Assembly (NCBI RefSeq): GCF_014596725.1
Contig: NZ_JACVEG010000001.1
Location: 682,001-746,000, forward strand
Reading direction: 5' to 3'
From: Vibrio sp. Y2-5
GTDB taxonomy: Bacteria; Pseudomonadota; Gammaproteobacteria; Enterobacterales; Vibrionaceae
DNA: 64,000 bases
Part shown: one piece after another, positions 8,392-17,873 of the stretch
Layout of the letters: the number at the start of each line of letters is the position of its first letter
How positions within the stretch are numbered: position 1 is the first letter of the stretch
Notes under the pieces: generated by a model
What the model was told of the DNA's origin: nothing
Databases searched by the model: none
Seen by the model: the letters and a program-made list of their open reading frames with translations, nothing else
Made by a program: the position numbers and the translations under genes

Positions 8392-9672
8392 ATGGAAAGC
8401 CTTACGTTACAACCCATTCAAAAAATCAGTGGGGAAGTGAATCTCCCAGGTTCGAAAAGTGTATCAAACCGCGCCTTGTTACTCGCAGCTTTGGCTAAAG
8501 GAACAACGCGACTCACGAATTTGCTCGACAGTGACGATATTCGCCATATGTTGAACGCACTCACCAAACTTGGTGTTCAATATCAATTATCTGACGATAA
8601 AACAGTGTGTGAAGTTGAAGGTCTGGGTAAGCCGTTTACCGCAGATCAGGCTCAAGAACTGTTTTTGGGTAACGCGGGTACAGCAATGCGCCCGCTTGCG
8701 GCAGCATTGTGTTTAGGCTCGGGTGACTATGTTCTGACTGGCGAACCTCGTATGAAGGAACGCCCAATTGGTCACTTAGTGGATGCCCTGCGTCAAGCAG
8801 GTGCGGATATTGAATATCTGGAAAATGAAAACTTTCCGCCACTACGCATCAAAGGCACTGGTTTAGAATCCGGAACGGTAGAAATTGATGGTTCAATTTC
8901 AAGCCAGTTTTTGACCGCATTCTTGATGTCTGCTCCGCTTGCGAAAGGCGATATCACGATCAAAATTATTGGTGAATTGGTTTCTAAACCTTATATCGAC
9001 ATCACCCTTAATATCATGCAGCAGTTTGGCGTTCAGGTTGAAAACCATGATTACCAAGAGTTTGTTGTTCGTGCTGGTCAAAGCTACGTATCACCGGGTA
9101 ACTTTTTGGTTGAGGGTGATGCCTCTTCTGCCTCTTACTTCCTTGCTGCTGCGGCAATTAAAGGTGGTGAGATTAAAGTGACGGGTATTGGGAAAAACAG
9201 TATTCAAGGGGATATTCAATTTGCTGATGCGCTTGAGAAAATGGGCGCAGAAATTGAGTGGGGCGATGACTATGTGATTGCACGTCGCGGTGAGTTAAAC
9301 GCAGTTGATCTTGATTTCAACCATATTCCAGATGCAGCGATGACTATCGCTACAACCGCGCTTTTTGCCAAAGGCACTACAGCAATTCGTAACGTGTACA
9401 ACTGGCGAGTGAAAGAGACTGACCGCCTTACAGCTATGGCGACAGAGCTACGTAAAGTGGGGGCAGAAGTGGAAGAGGGAGAGGACTACATCATTATCAC
9501 TCCTCCAGCTAAGCTCACTCACGCTGCCATTGACACTTATGACGATCACCGCATGGCAATGTGTTTCTCACTCGTTGCGTTAAGTGACACGCCAGTGACG
9601 ATTAATGACCCTAAATGTACATCAAAAACTTTCCCAGATTATTTTGAGAAATTTGCAAGTTTGAGTCATTAA
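8392..9672 (+). CDS. aroA: 3-phosphoshikimate 1-carboxyvinyltransferase (EPSP synthase)
   Basis: From ATG 8392 the protein is 426 residues, the usual length; an in-frame ATG at 8362 would add ten residues without homology, while AGGA about 11 nt before 8392 supports the later start. Visible motifs are [18 protein letters not shown] (shikimate-3-phosphate site), [15 protein letters not shown] (PEP site), [10 protein letters not shown], and near the C-terminus [10 protein letters not shown] with FPDYFE. The enzyme joins PEP to shikimate-3-phosphate in aromatic amino-acid synthesis. It stands alone on the plus strand and ends at a bidirectional terminator shared with yciN. Confidence 0.97.
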   Translation: MESLTLQPIQKISGEVNLPGSKSVSNRALLLAALAKGTTRLTNLLDSDDIRHMLNALTKLGVQYQLSDDKTVCEVEGLGKPFTADQAQELFLGNAGTAMRPLAAALCLGSGDYVLTGEPRMKERPIGHLVDALRQAGADIEYLENENFPPLRIKGTGLESGTVEIDGSISSQFLTAFLMSAPLAKGDITIKIIGELVSKPYIDITLNIMQQFGVQVENHDYQEFVVRAGQSYVSPGNFLVEGDASSASYFLAAAAIKGGEIKVTGIGKNSIQGDIQFADALEKMGAEIEWGDDYVIARRGELNAVDLDFNHIPDAAMTIATTALFAKGTTAIRNVYNWRVKETDRLTAMATELRKVGAEVEEGEDYIIITPPAKLTHAAIDTYDDHRMAMCFSLVALSDTPVTINDPKCTSKTFPDYFEKFASLSH

Positions 9673-9681
9673 TTGATTGAA

Positions 9682-9712
9682 ATAAAAGCCTCATTTGAGG
9701 CTTTTATTATTT
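9682..9712. terminator. Bidirectional terminator between aroA and yciN
   Basis: The stem AAAAGCCTCA / TGAGGCTTTT has A/T runs on both sides, so it can end both the plus-strand aroA and the minus-strand yciN transcripts. It overlaps the last codons of yciN. Confidence 0.8.
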
Positions 9713-9955
9713 TTCGACACTGAACTCTTTTGACAGTTGATGAGCTAGGTATTTGAACATATTAAATACCACTGTCGTTTTTTCGGTTGGTAAGCCGTTT
9801 TCGTCTAGAAAGTAGTTACCTTTGAATACCAGAACATCGTCTTTTTCTTCAACACTGTCCGCTCTTAAACCTTCGAAGTACTGCTCGTGGTCTTGAATTA
9901 ATTGGTTCGCAATAAGCAGCAGTTCAAATTCACTGACTGTTTTTTTGTCATTCAT
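9707..9955 (-). CDS. yciN: YciN/DUF2498 family protein
   Basis: The 82-residue acidic protein has VSEFELLLIANQLIQDHEQY followed by DGLRA-like and VLVFKGNYFLDENGLPT segments, as in E. coli YciN (DUF2498), which also neighbours topA. A GAGGT ribosome site precedes the ATG. Biochemical function is unknown. It is transcribed away from topA, leaving a 400-bp gap. Confidence 0.85.
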   Translation of the reverse strand: MNDKKTVSEFELLLIANQLIQDHEQYFEGLRADSVEEKDDVLVFKGNYFLDENGLPTEKTTVVFNMFKYLAHQLSKEFSVEK

Positions 9956-10267
9956 TAATGTGTTACCTCATAAAACGAAATCTGAAACTGAATTGATTGG
10001 GTAATTAAATTGCCATAAGCAGGTGTTGTCAATTCAGCATACTATTTGAGTAATTATGTGGAAGTGTAATGTGACTGGCAGTCAATTCCATGATCAAAAA
10101 CAGAAATGGTAGGATTTGTGAAATGGCAACTTTTGTGATTTGCTCCATATTTAATGGGTTTATAGTCGCGTCTCGGAATAAGCCATTCTAGTATGTGCGG
10201 GTTTTTGAACGTAGAAGCACAATTCGTCGATTTGTCGAGCAAACAAAGAGGATTTTAAAAAAACAAG

Positions 10268-10296
10268 TTGATCTTCTTGTTGTTCGGCTCGATAGT
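10268..10296 (+). promoter_or_regulatory. Candidate topA promoter
   Basis: TTGATC at 10268-10273 and GATAGT at 10291-10296 are separated by 17 bp, a plausible sigma-70 pair about 75 nt before the topA start. The rest of the 9956-10359 gap holds no credible gene. E. coli topA is controlled by several supercoiling-sensitive promoters, so others may be present. Confidence 0.35.
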
Positions 10297-10371
10297 AAAA
10301 AAAGAAGCAACCTTGTAGAGCGCCGTTTGATTGAGCGTTTTCATAGTGATTAAGGGCATTTGAGTCAAATT

Positions 10372-13002
10372 ATGGGTAAATCACTCGTTATAGTGGAATC
10401 ACCAGCCAAGGCGAAAACAATTAATAAATACCTTGGTAAAGACTTCATTGTTAAGTCTAGTGTCGGTCATGTCCGCGATCTACCAACTGCAGGTCAAAGC
10501 ACTGCAACAACAGCTGCCAAAAAAGCTGCTGCGGTATCAAAAAATTTAAGCGTAGAAGAAAAAGCTCGTCTAAAAAAAGAGAAAGAGCGTAGCTCCCTAA
10601 TCAAAAAAATGGGTATCGACCCTTATCATGGTTGGGAAGCGAATTACCAAATTCTGCCGGGTAAAGAAAAAGTTGTAGCAGAGTTACAGAAGCTGGCGAA
10701 AGATGCTGACCACGTCTATCTCGCAACCGATTTGGACCGCGAGGGAGAGGCTATCGCTTGGCACCTTCGTGAGATCATCGGTGGCGATGAAGAGCGATAC
10801 AAACGTGTAGTGTTTAACGAAATTACTAAGAATGCTATCCAACAAGCCTTCCAAAAACCGGGAGACTTGAACATGGATGGCGTTAACGCGCAGCAAGCAC
10901 GTCGTTTTATGGACCGTGTCGTGGGCTTTATGGTTTCCCCTCTATTGTGGAAAAAAGTCGCTCGTGGCTTGTCTGCGGGGCGCGTGCAATCAGTAGCGGT
11001 AAAACTGCTGGTAGAGCGTGAGCGTGCGATTAAAGCATTTATCCCTGAAGAGTTTTGGGATATTCACGCCGATACCACTACGCCGGCTAAAGAAGCGTTT
11101 CGTCTTCAAGTCGCGCAGAAAAACGGCGAAGCCTTCAGACCAACAAACGAAACTGACGCTATGGCGTCTGTGGCTACATTACAAAAAGCCGCTTACGAAG
11201 TTTGCAAACGTGAAGATCGCCCAACCAGCAGTAAAGCAAGCGCGCCGTTCATTACATCGACACTGCAACAAGCAGCGAGTACACGCTTAGGCTACGGTGT
11301 TAAAAAGACCATGATGTTAGCTCAGCGTCTTTATGAGGCAGGTTACATCACTTATATGCGTACTGACTCAACCAATTTGAGTTCAGAGGCTGTAGATGCG
11401 GTTCGCGAATATATTAACTCTGAGTTTGGTGCTGATTATTTACCTGCGAAAGCGAAAGTTTACGGTAGCAAAGAGGGTGCTCAAGAGGCGCACGAAGCGA
11501 TTCGTCCTTCAAGTGTGGATGTGAAAGCTGAAGACCTTGATGGTATGGAAGCGGACGCTCATAAACTTTATGCACTGATTTGGAACCAGTTTGTTGCTTG
11601 TCAAATGACAGATGCCAAATACGATTCAACCACAGTTAGTGTTAAAGCTGCTGAATACACGTTGAAAGCAAAAGGTCGTATTCTGAAATTCGATGGCTGG
11701 ACTCGCGTTCAACGCCCATTGGGTAAAAATGAAGACCAAATTCTTCCAGCGGTTAAAGTCGGCGATAAGCTTTCACTTGAGAAGTTGGACCCAAGACAGC
11801 AATTTACTAAACCGCCAGCTCGTTATACCGAAGCTGCATTGGTTAAAGAACTTGAGAAACGTGGTATTGGTCGTCCTTCGACTTACGCTTCAATCATCTC
11901 AACCATTCAAGACCGTGGTTATGTAAAAGTTGACCAGCGTCGTTTCTATGCTGAGAAAATGGGTGAAATCGTCACTGACCGTCTAGACGAAAGTTTCGAT
12001 GATCTTATGAACTACGACTTCACTGCACGTATGGAAGAGAAGTTGGACCAAATCGCCGTTGGCGAAACCAGTTGGAAAGAAGTTCTAGATAGCTTCTTTA
12101 ACGATTTCAGCACCGATTTGGAAAAAGCAGAGCAAGATGAAGAACATGGCGGTATGAAACCAAATCATATCGTAGAAACCAGTATTCTTTGTCCTACTTG
12201 TTCACGCCCGATGGGTATCCGTACTGCATCAACAGGTGTGTTCCTAGGCTGTTCTGGTTATGCCTTGCCACCAAAAGAGCGTTGTAAAACAACGATCAAC
12301 CTTGGTGACGAAGAAGGCATTATCAACGTATTAGAAGAAGACGTAGAAACCGCGGCTCTTCGTGCGAAGAAACGTTGCCCAATTTGTGAAACGGCAATGG
12401 ATGCATATCTGATTGACGATAAGCGTAAGTTACACGTTTGTGGTAATAACCCGAACTGTGATGGTTACATCGTCGAACAAGGTGAGTTCAAGGTTAAAGG
12501 TTACGACGGCCCTGTTGTTGAGTGTGATAAATGTGGCTCAGACATGGTGCTAAAAAATGGCCGCTTCGGTAAGTACATGGGTTGTACTAACGAGGAGTGT
12601 AAAAACACTCGTAAGATTCTACGTAATGGTGAAGTCGCTCCACCAAAAGAAGACCCTGTGCATTTCCCAGAACTACCATGTGAAAACTCAGATGCGTATT
12701 TTGTTCTGCGTGACGGTGCTTCTGGACTGTTCTTTGCTGCAAGTAACTTCCCTAAATCTCGAGAAACTCGTGCGCCATTAGTTGAAGAGCTGGCTAAGTA
12801 TCAGGAACGTCTCCCAGAGAAATTCCATTACCTAGCAACAGCACCAGCAAAAGATCCAGATGGTCGTCCGGCTGTAGTTCGTTTTAGTCGCAAGAGTAAA
12901 GAACACTATGTCCGTACCGAGAATGATGGTAAGCCATCAGGCTGGACTGCGCTTTACATTGATGGCAAGTGGGAAGTAACAGATAAGCGTAAAAAAGCTT
13001 AA
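10372..13002 (+). CDS. topA: DNA topoisomerase I
   Basis: From ATG 10372 the protein is 876 residues and begins [16 protein letters not shown], matching other TopA proteins; an in-frame TTG at 10360 would add four residues, and AAGGG at 10352-10356 is awkwardly spaced for either start. The Toprim domain ([13 protein letters not shown]), the active-site Tyr328 in [10 protein letters not shown], and three C-terminal four-Cys zinc ribbons are intact. It relaxes negative supercoils. A Lys/Ala-rich insert of about 30 residues follows DLPTAGQ near residue 45, as in other gammaproteobacteria. A strong terminator follows. Confidence 0.97.
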   Translation: MGKSLVIVESPAKAKTINKYLGKDFIVKSSVGHVRDLPTAGQSTATTAAKKAAAVSKNLSVEEKARLKKEKERSSLIKKMGIDPYHGWEANYQILPGKEKVVAELQKLAKDADHVYLATDLDREGEAIAWHLREIIGGDEERYKRVVFNEITKNAIQQAFQKPGDLNMDGVNAQQARRFMDRVVGFMVSPLLWKKVARGLSAGRVQSVAVKLLVERERAIKAFIPEEFWDIHADTTTPAKEAFRLQVAQKNGEAFRPTNETDAMASVATLQKAAYEVCKREDRPTSSKASAPFITSTLQQAASTRLGYGVKKTMMLAQRLYEAGYITYMRTDSTNLSSEAVDAVREYINSEFGADYLPAKAKVYGSKEGAQEAHEAIRPSSVDVKAEDLDGMEADAHKLYALIWNQFVACQMTDAKYDSTTVSVKAAEYTLKAKGRILKFDGWTRVQRPLGKNEDQILPAVKVGDKLSLEKLDPRQQFTKPPARYTEAALVKELEKRGIGRPSTYASIISTIQDRGYVKVDQRRFYAEKMGEIVTDRLDESFDDLMNYDFTARMEEKLDQIAVGETSWKEVLDSFFNDFSTDLEKAEQDEEHGGMKPNHIVETSILCPTCSRPMGIRTASTGVFLGCSGYALPPKERCKTTINLGDEEGIINVLEEDVETAALRAKKRCPICETAMDAYLIDDKRKLHVCGNNPNCDGYIVEQGEFKVKGYDGPVVECDKCGSDMVLKNGRFGKYMGCTNEECKNTRKILRNGEVAPPKEDPVHFPELPCENSDAYFVLRDGASGLFFAASNFPKSRETRAPLVEELAKYQERLPEKFHYLATAPAKDPDGRPAVVRFSRKSKEHYVRTENDGKPSGWTALYIDGKWEVTDKRKKA

Positions 13003-13023
13003 TTGATGTTCTCGAAAGAAAAC

Positions 13024-13053
13024 CAAAAGGGTAGCTCATAGCTACCCTTTTTG
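13024..13053 (+). terminator. topA intrinsic terminator
   Basis: The stem AAAAGGGTAGCT / AGCTACCCTTTTT with a small loop and T run lies about 22 nt after the topA stop. Confidence 0.85.
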
Positions 13054-13295
13054 CGTTCTTGGATTTGTTTTTTCAATTTGCGCGACTCGCTAACGAGTTA
13101 TTGTCTGGTTAGTGTAATTAAAATAACCGAACTTGTGCTGGAACTCATAATTTAGAATATTACCCATAACTAATGAATGACTATGTCATCTTTTACATAC
13201 TTTCTACTGCTATAAACTACTCAGCAGATATGTAACTTATTGCTTTTCTTGTCAGTTATTTGAAAAAACATGGAGCAGTCTGCAACGCTACCTTG

Positions 13296-13307
13296 CCCCC
13301 CCCCCCC
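13296..13307 (+). repeat. C12 homopolymer upstream of glgC
   Basis: Twelve consecutive C residues lie 48 nt before the glgC ATG and about 36 nt before its GGAGAG ribosome site. No other homopolymer of this length is seen in the window. The surrounding 13054-13355 gap is otherwise AT-rich leader without a gene. Tracts like this can vary in length by slippage and so alter promoter spacing. Confidence 0.9.
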
Positions 13308-13355
13308 AATTAAAAACACAAGGTAGACGTAAATATAATAAATGGAGAGTTATAT

Positions 13356-14573
13356 ATGTTTGGTGTATTAGGAATGATATTGGCTGGAGGCGAGGGATCT
13401 CGTTTGATGCCATTAACCGAAACGCGTTCAAAACCCTCAGTGCCTTTCGGTGGCAGCTACCGGTTGATTGATTTTGCTCTAAATAATTTTGTGAATGCTG
13501 ACTTAATGAGAATTTATGTATTAACTCAGTTTAAGTCGCAATCTCTTAATATACACATGAAGAAAGGTTGGAACGTCTCTGGTATTACAAATCGTTTTAT
13601 CGACATTATCCCAGCGCAAATGCGGGATGGTAAACGTTGGTATGAAGGGACAGCAGATGCCATTTATCAAAATATTGTGTTTGTTGAACAATCGGGTGCT
13701 GCAGATGTTTGTATTTTTGGCTCTGACCACGTTTACAAAATGGATGTGCGTCAAATGCTTGATTACCATCTTAAAAAACAAGCAAAGCTGACGGTAGCGG
13801 CTTTGCGTATGCCAAGGTCAGAAGCTTCAAAATTTGGCGTTATTGAGGTGGATGAAGAAGGGAAGATGATTGGGTTTGAGGAAAAGCCTGATAATCCTAA
13901 ACCAATTCCGGGAGATCCAGACTGGAGTTTAGTTTCTATGGGAAACTACATTTTTAAGTCAACGGTTCTCTGTGATGAGTTGAGAGAAGATGCGGTGAAT
14001 CCTGATTCAAGCCATGATTTTGGCAAAGACATCATCCCCAAGATGTTTTCTCAAGGTGGCGTTTATGTGTATGATTTTTCTCAAAACAAAATAAAAGGTG
14101 AGATAGAAACGACCTATTGGCGCGATGTAGGTACGATAGAATCCTATTGGTCGGCCCATATGGATCTGCTATCTAAGAATCCTCCGTTCTCTTTGTACAA
14201 CCGTAGTTGGCCCTTACATACGTATTATCCACCACTGCCTCCTGCGACTTTTGTCGATTCTGGTGAACGTAAGGTCAAAATTACAGACAGCTTAATTTCC
14301 GGCGGCAGTTATATCCAAGGTTCAACCATTTACAAGTCAGTTTTGGGGTTCAGAAGCAATATTGCGGCTGGTTCTATGATTAGTGAATCCGTTATCTTAG
14401 GTGACGTAAAAATAGGGGCAGGGTGTTCAATTAAGCGTACCATTATCGACAAGCATGTCGAAATCGCCCCCGGTACTGTCATTGGTGAAAACTTAGAATT
14501 GGATAGACAACGGTTCCACGTATCTGATGAAGGAATAGTGGTCATTGCCAAAGGGATGAAAGTGGGATTCTAA
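13356..14573 (+). CDS. glgC: Glucose-1-phosphate adenylyltransferase
   Basis: This 405-residue ADP-glucose pyrophosphorylase has the N-terminal nucleotide site AGGEGSRLMPLT followed by KPSVPFGG, the substrate region GFEEKPDNPKP, the WRDVGT motif near residue 255, and a C-terminal left-handed beta-helix with hexapeptide-like repeats (SVLGFRSNI, SVILGDVKIG). It makes ADP-glucose for glycogen synthesis, used by GlgA downstream. A GGAGAG site precedes the ATG. A terminator follows, which separates it from glgA. A decayed copy of its last 157 codons lies between the two genes. Confidence 0.96.
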   Translation: MFGVLGMILAGGEGSRLMPLTETRSKPSVPFGGSYRLIDFALNNFVNADLMRIYVLTQFKSQSLNIHMKKGWNVSGITNRFIDIIPAQMRDGKRWYEGTADAIYQNIVFVEQSGAADVCIFGSDHVYKMDVRQMLDYHLKKQAKLTVAALRMPRSEASKFGVIEVDEEGKMIGFEEKPDNPKPIPGDPDWSLVSMGNYIFKSTVLCDELREDAVNPDSSHDFGKDIIPKMFSQGGVYVYDFSQNKIKGEIETTYWRDVGTIESYWSAHMDLLSKNPPFSLYNRSWPLHTYYPPLPPATFVDSGERKVKITDSLISGGSYIQGSTIYKSVLGFRSNIAAGSMISESVILGDVKIGAGCSIKRTIIDKHVEIAPGTVIGENLELDRQRFHVSDEGIVVIAKGMKVGF

Positions 14574-14593
14574 TTAACTTGTGGTAATGGCTA

Positions 14594-14620
14594 TAAAGGG
14601 AAGCGTAATGCTTCCCTTTA
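14594..14620 (+). terminator. glgC intrinsic terminator
   Basis: The stem AAAGGGAAGC / GCTTCCCTTT with loop GTAAT lies 20 nt after the glgC stop. It implies that glgA needs a promoter in the following 500 bp, inside the glgC remnant region. Confidence 0.75.
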
Positions 14621-14661
14621 TTAATTTAAACTTAAGGCTATGATTTTTATAAATTAATAGC

Positions 14662-15133
14662 GAGATGCAAAAGGCTTATTGGCGGGGTGTTGGAGCAATA
14701 GGCCCCTATTGGGATGCCGAGATGGAACTCTTGTCTAAGAACCCACCGTTCTCTTTGTACAGTCGAATTTGGCTATTGCATAGCCATGATCCACCGTTAT
14801 TACTTACAACTTTTGTTGATTCTGGTGAGCGTAAGGTTAAAATCAAAGACAGTTTGATTTCAGGTGATAGTTATATCCAAGGATCAACGATTTACAAATC
14901 TGTTTTGGGATTTAGAAGCAATATTGCAACTGGCTCTTTGATTAGTGAATCTGTTATCTTGGGTGATGTGAAAGTAGGAGCGGGCTGCTCGATTCGCGAA
15001 CCATCATCGACAAACAGGTTGAAATCGCCCCGTCACTATCATTGGTGAAAATTTAGAATTGAACCGACAACGATTCCATGTATCTGACGACGGAATCGAC
15101 GTCATAGAAGAAGGAACGAAAGTTGGATTCTAG
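14662..15133 (+). pseudogene. Decayed duplicate of the glgC 3' end
   Basis: The translation matches GlgC from about residue 249 to the C-terminus (YWRGVGAIGPYW against YWRDVGTIESYW; then FVDSGERKVKI, SYIQGSTIYKSVLGFRSNI). There is no N-terminal nucleotide domain. Two single-base deletions relative to glgC break the frame, one near 14998 (after CSIR) and one near 15030 (in GCCCCG). Past them the original frame resumes and ends VGF-stop at 15131-15133, exactly as in GlgC. The conserved WRDVGT has become WRGVGA. The remnant runs into glgA, so it probably marks the ancestral glgC position in a glgC-glgA operon. Confidence 0.85.
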
Positions 15134-16589
15134 CAAGGAACAACTCAATGTGTGGTTTACCGTTTCGGAAGTTCAAGGACTAGTAAAAAGTGGAGGTTTG
15201 GCTGACGTTGCCAAGGCTCTGCCAAAAGCCTTACAGGAACTCGGTCATCAAGTCGCCATTGTTTTACCAGGCTACCGCACGGTACCAGACAAAAATTCAT
15301 CGCCAGTGATTCTCGAAACAGAACTCACTCATTGGCCTCATATTCGTTATCAGGTGCGCCAAATAGAACTAGAAGGCGTGCCAATTTATCTTGTTGATTG
15401 CGATGCTTACTTTGACCGTCCTGAAATGTACGCAGAGAACAATCAAGCCTATCATGACAACGGGGAACGCTTTGGTTTCTTCTCCTCCGCTTGCTTGGAT
15501 GTTTTGCCTAAGTTAGGAATTAAGCCTGATATCATTCATGCCAATGACTGGCATACGGGTTTAGTGCCTTTCCTCTTGAAAACTCGTTTCAAGAGTGACC
15601 CATATTTTGCGGATGTGAAAAGCGTCATTACCATCCATAACGCAATGTTTAAAGGCGTATTCTCTCATCATCAATTGGAAGTAATTCCAGAGCTCAACCT
15701 CTCTGGGATGGAGTTTCTAGAATATGGTCACGACCATATTAGTATGCTCAGAGCAGGTATTGCATTTGCCGACAAAGTAAATGCGGTAAGCCCGAATTAC
15801 GCGTCAGAACTTCTTACTCCTCTTGGCTCTCATGGTTTGGTTGATGACTTTGTGCGTCGTGCCCGTGATTTACATGGCATCGTTAACGGCTGTGATTATA
15901 GCGAGTGGAACCCTCAAACTGACACATATTTGCCTGAAGTATATTCAGACGATGCTGAGTCATTGAAGAAAGGGAAAGCTGCAAGCAAGAAAGTATTGCA
16001 AGAAGAGTTGCAGCTACCGCAACGCGATGTCCCAATGTTTGGGATGGTGTGTCGACTGACTCACCAGAAAGGTTTCCATTACATTCTTCCTATTTTGGAG
16101 AAGTTTCTGCACAACGATGTGCAGTTGGTTATTGTGGGAACGGGAGAGCCAGAAGTGGCTGCTCAGCTACATAAAATAGCAAGCATTTATCCTACACAGT
16201 TTGCGTTTGTTGAGGCATACAGCAACCGATTTGCACACCTAGTCGAAGCTGGCTCTGATTTCTTCTTGATGCCTTCTGAATTTGAAGCGTGTGGGTTAAA
16301 CCAAATCTACAGCATGGCATATGGCACTCTGCCTATTGTACGAGAAGTTGGTGGTCTCAAAGATACGGTATTAGATTATGACAAATACCCGAATGAGGCG
16401 ACGGGATTTGGATTCCTCGAGCCATCGCCAGAAGCTTTACTGATCACTATGCAACGTGCACTACTGTTTTATCTACAGCACCCAGATTTGCTGTTAGAAG
16501 TTCAGCAGCGGGCAATGAGGCGTGACTTTAGCTGGCGAGAATCTGCGTTAGAATATGTAAAAATGTATCACTACGCGATTTTTGACTAG
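15123..16589 (+). CDS. glgA: Glycogen synthase (ADP-glucose-dependent)
   Basis: This GT5 enzyme has the ADP-glucose motif VKSGGLADVAKALPKAL, then HANDWHTGLVPFLLK, GMVCRLTHQKG, and the catalytic ESPSEFEACGLNQIYSMAYG-type region near residue 380. The start is uncertain. TTG 15123 (AAGGA 7 nt upstream) gives 488 residues and overlaps the glgC remnant by 11 nt. GTG 15150 (AAGGAA 9 nt upstream) gives 479 residues, close to the E. coli length. It adds glucose from ADP-glucose to glycogen. The overlap with the remnant's stop shows that glgA was originally coupled to the lost glgC copy. Confidence 0.93.
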   Translation: MDSSKEQLNVWFTVSEVQGLVKSGGLADVAKALPKALQELGHQVAIVLPGYRTVPDKNSSPVILETELTHWPHIRYQVRQIELEGVPIYLVDCDAYFDRPEMYAENNQAYHDNGERFGFFSSACLDVLPKLGIKPDIIHANDWHTGLVPFLLKTRFKSDPYFADVKSVITIHNAMFKGVFSHHQLEVIPELNLSGMEFLEYGHDHISMLRAGIAFADKVNAVSPNYASELLTPLGSHGLVDDFVRRARDLHGIVNGCDYSEWNPQTDTYLPEVYSDDAESLKKGKAASKKVLQEELQLPQRDVPMFGMVCRLTHQKGFHYILPILEKFLHNDVQLVIVGTGEPEVAAQLHKIASIYPTQFAFVEAYSNRFAHLVEAGSDFFLMPSEFEACGLNQIYSMAYGTLPIVREVGGLKDTVLDYDKYPNEATGFGFLEPSPEALLITMQRALLFYLQHPDLLLEVQQRAMRRDFSWRESALEYVKMYHYAIFD

Positions 16590-16603
16590 AGATTCAATTC
16601 AAT

Positions 16604-16632
16604 AAAAACAGAGCCTTAGTGCTCTGTTTTTG
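16604..16632 (+). terminator. glgA intrinsic terminator
   Basis: The stem AAAACAGAGC / GCTCTGTTTTT with a short loop lies 15 nt after the glgA stop. Confidence 0.85.
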
Positions 16633-16737
16633 ATCTGGTTGGCGTTGAAAGACATTTTTTAACAACTCCAATCACTCTGAAAGGCAAGTCTGTGCTAATC
16701 TCTGTGTCATCTTTTTGGCTTCAATTAAGTGGTATCA

Positions 16738-17544
16738 ATGCCCCAAAGCATGCTTTTTCATAAAACTTACAATCATCCAACAAGTCAGGAATGGGTGGTA
16801 TTTGTTCATGGTGCAGGAGGCAGCTCAGCTATTTGGTTTAAGCAAATTAAAGCGTATAAACAGCACTTCAACTTGTTGTTTGTTGATTTGCGTGGACATG
16901 GTAAATCACCTCAACTCATCAAGGATCTGATCAGTAATAAGTACACGTTTAAGTCAGTAACATTAGATGTGCTACGAGTGCTCGATCATCTTAAGATTCA
17001 GTCCGCACATTTTGTCGGAATGTCATTGGGCACCATTATTGTTCGTAATCTTGCTGAGCTTGCTACGGAGCGAGTCAGTTCTATGGTCTTGGGTGGTGCG
17101 GTTACCCGTTTAGACGTGCGTTCTCAAATATTGGTTAAGCTTGGGCATATGAGTAAAAACTTTGTGCCGTACATGTGGCTCTATCGTTTATTTGCTTACA
17201 TTGTTATGCCTCAGCGTAGTCAGAAGCAATCACGAAACTTATTTGTTAGAGAAGCAAAGAAACTGTGCCAGAAAGAGTTCAAGCGTTGGTTTACGCTTAC
17301 CGCGGAAATTAACCCAATGATGCGTTGTTTCCGTGACAGAGAGTTGCCGATTCCAACATTGTATTTGATGGGAGAGCGCGACTATATGTTTATTCAGCCA
17401 GTTAAAGATATGGTTGAATTACATGAGAAGAGTGAACTTTGGGAAATTCCGAATTGCGGTCATGTATGCAATATTGAGCAGCCTGAAGTGTTTAACCAAG
17501 TTTCTATCGATTTCATCAACAAACAGTTAACCATTAAAGCTTAA
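16738..17544 (+). CDS. Alpha/beta-fold hydrolase
   Basis: ATG 16738 gives 268 residues; an in-frame GTG at 16729 would add three. The fold landmarks are the oxyanion-loop motif VFVHGAGGSS near residue 23, DLRGHGKS near 55, the nucleophile elbow GMSLGT near 97, an Asp in MGERDYMF and the catalytic His in NCGHVCNIEQPE near the C-terminus. It is probably a soluble cytoplasmic esterase or lipase of unknown substrate. It has its own promoter region after the glgA terminator. Its 3' end overlaps the convergent DUF2007 gene by 11 nt. Confidence 0.85.
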   Translation: MPQSMLFHKTYNHPTSQEWVVFVHGAGGSSAIWFKQIKAYKQHFNLLFVDLRGHGKSPQLIKDLISNKYTFKSVTLDVLRVLDHLKIQSAHFVGMSLGTIIVRNLAELATERVSSMVLGGAVTRLDVRSQILVKLGHMSKNFVPYMWLYRLFAYIVMPQRSQKQSRNLFVREAKKLCQKEFKRWFTLTAEINPMMRCFRDRELPIPTLYLMGERDYMFIQPVKDMVELHEKSELWEIPNCGHVCNIEQPEVFNQVSIDFINKQLTIKA

Positions 17545-17872
17545 TCGCTTCCTCAACGTCCTCAACGTCCTCAGCGCCGCAGTTCCAACATAACCCGAAC
17601 TGCGGCTCATTGTATTCTCCACAGTGTTCACAACACCATTCAGGCTCATTTCCCTCTATGGGTTGCAGGTAGTCATGGACAATGGCTTCTGACTGCTTGA
17701 TGAAATTCAGGTTCAGTAACCAGACATAGGGTGAGGACGACTCATCAAATGGGATTTCCCCTCGGACGCTAAAAAGGGTTTCGCCTCTTACTTCGCAAGG
17801 AATGTTTTGTTGACGTAATAATCCGCACACGATATGTGCTTCAGCTGGATGCTGAGCGATGAATATTTTCAT
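17534..17872 (-). CDS. DUF2007 domain protein with C-terminal zinc ribbon
   Basis: ATG 17872 gives 112 residues beginning MKIFIAQHPAEAHIV; the longer reading frame to 17941 lies inside the upstream gene. The N-terminal 70 residues match the DUF2007 (putative signal-transducing protein) fold, and the C-terminus has CCEHCGEYNEP and LCWNCGAED, two CxxC pairs forming a zinc ribbon, then an acidic tail. It follows the TVP38-like gene after one nucleotide, so the two form an operon. The family function is not established. Confidence 0.8.
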   Translation of the reverse strand: MKIFIAQHPAEAHIVCGLLRQQNIPCEVRGETLFSVRGEIPFDESSSPYVWLLNLNFIKQSEAIVHDYLQPIEGNEPEWCCEHCGEYNEPQFGLCWNCGAEDVEDVEEAIKL

Positions 17873-17873
17873 T

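Noticed and set aside
10054..10242. A 62-codon minus-strand frame in the yciN-topA gap.
   Set aside because: No ribosome site and no recognisable similarity; the region is better explained as topA promoter and leader.
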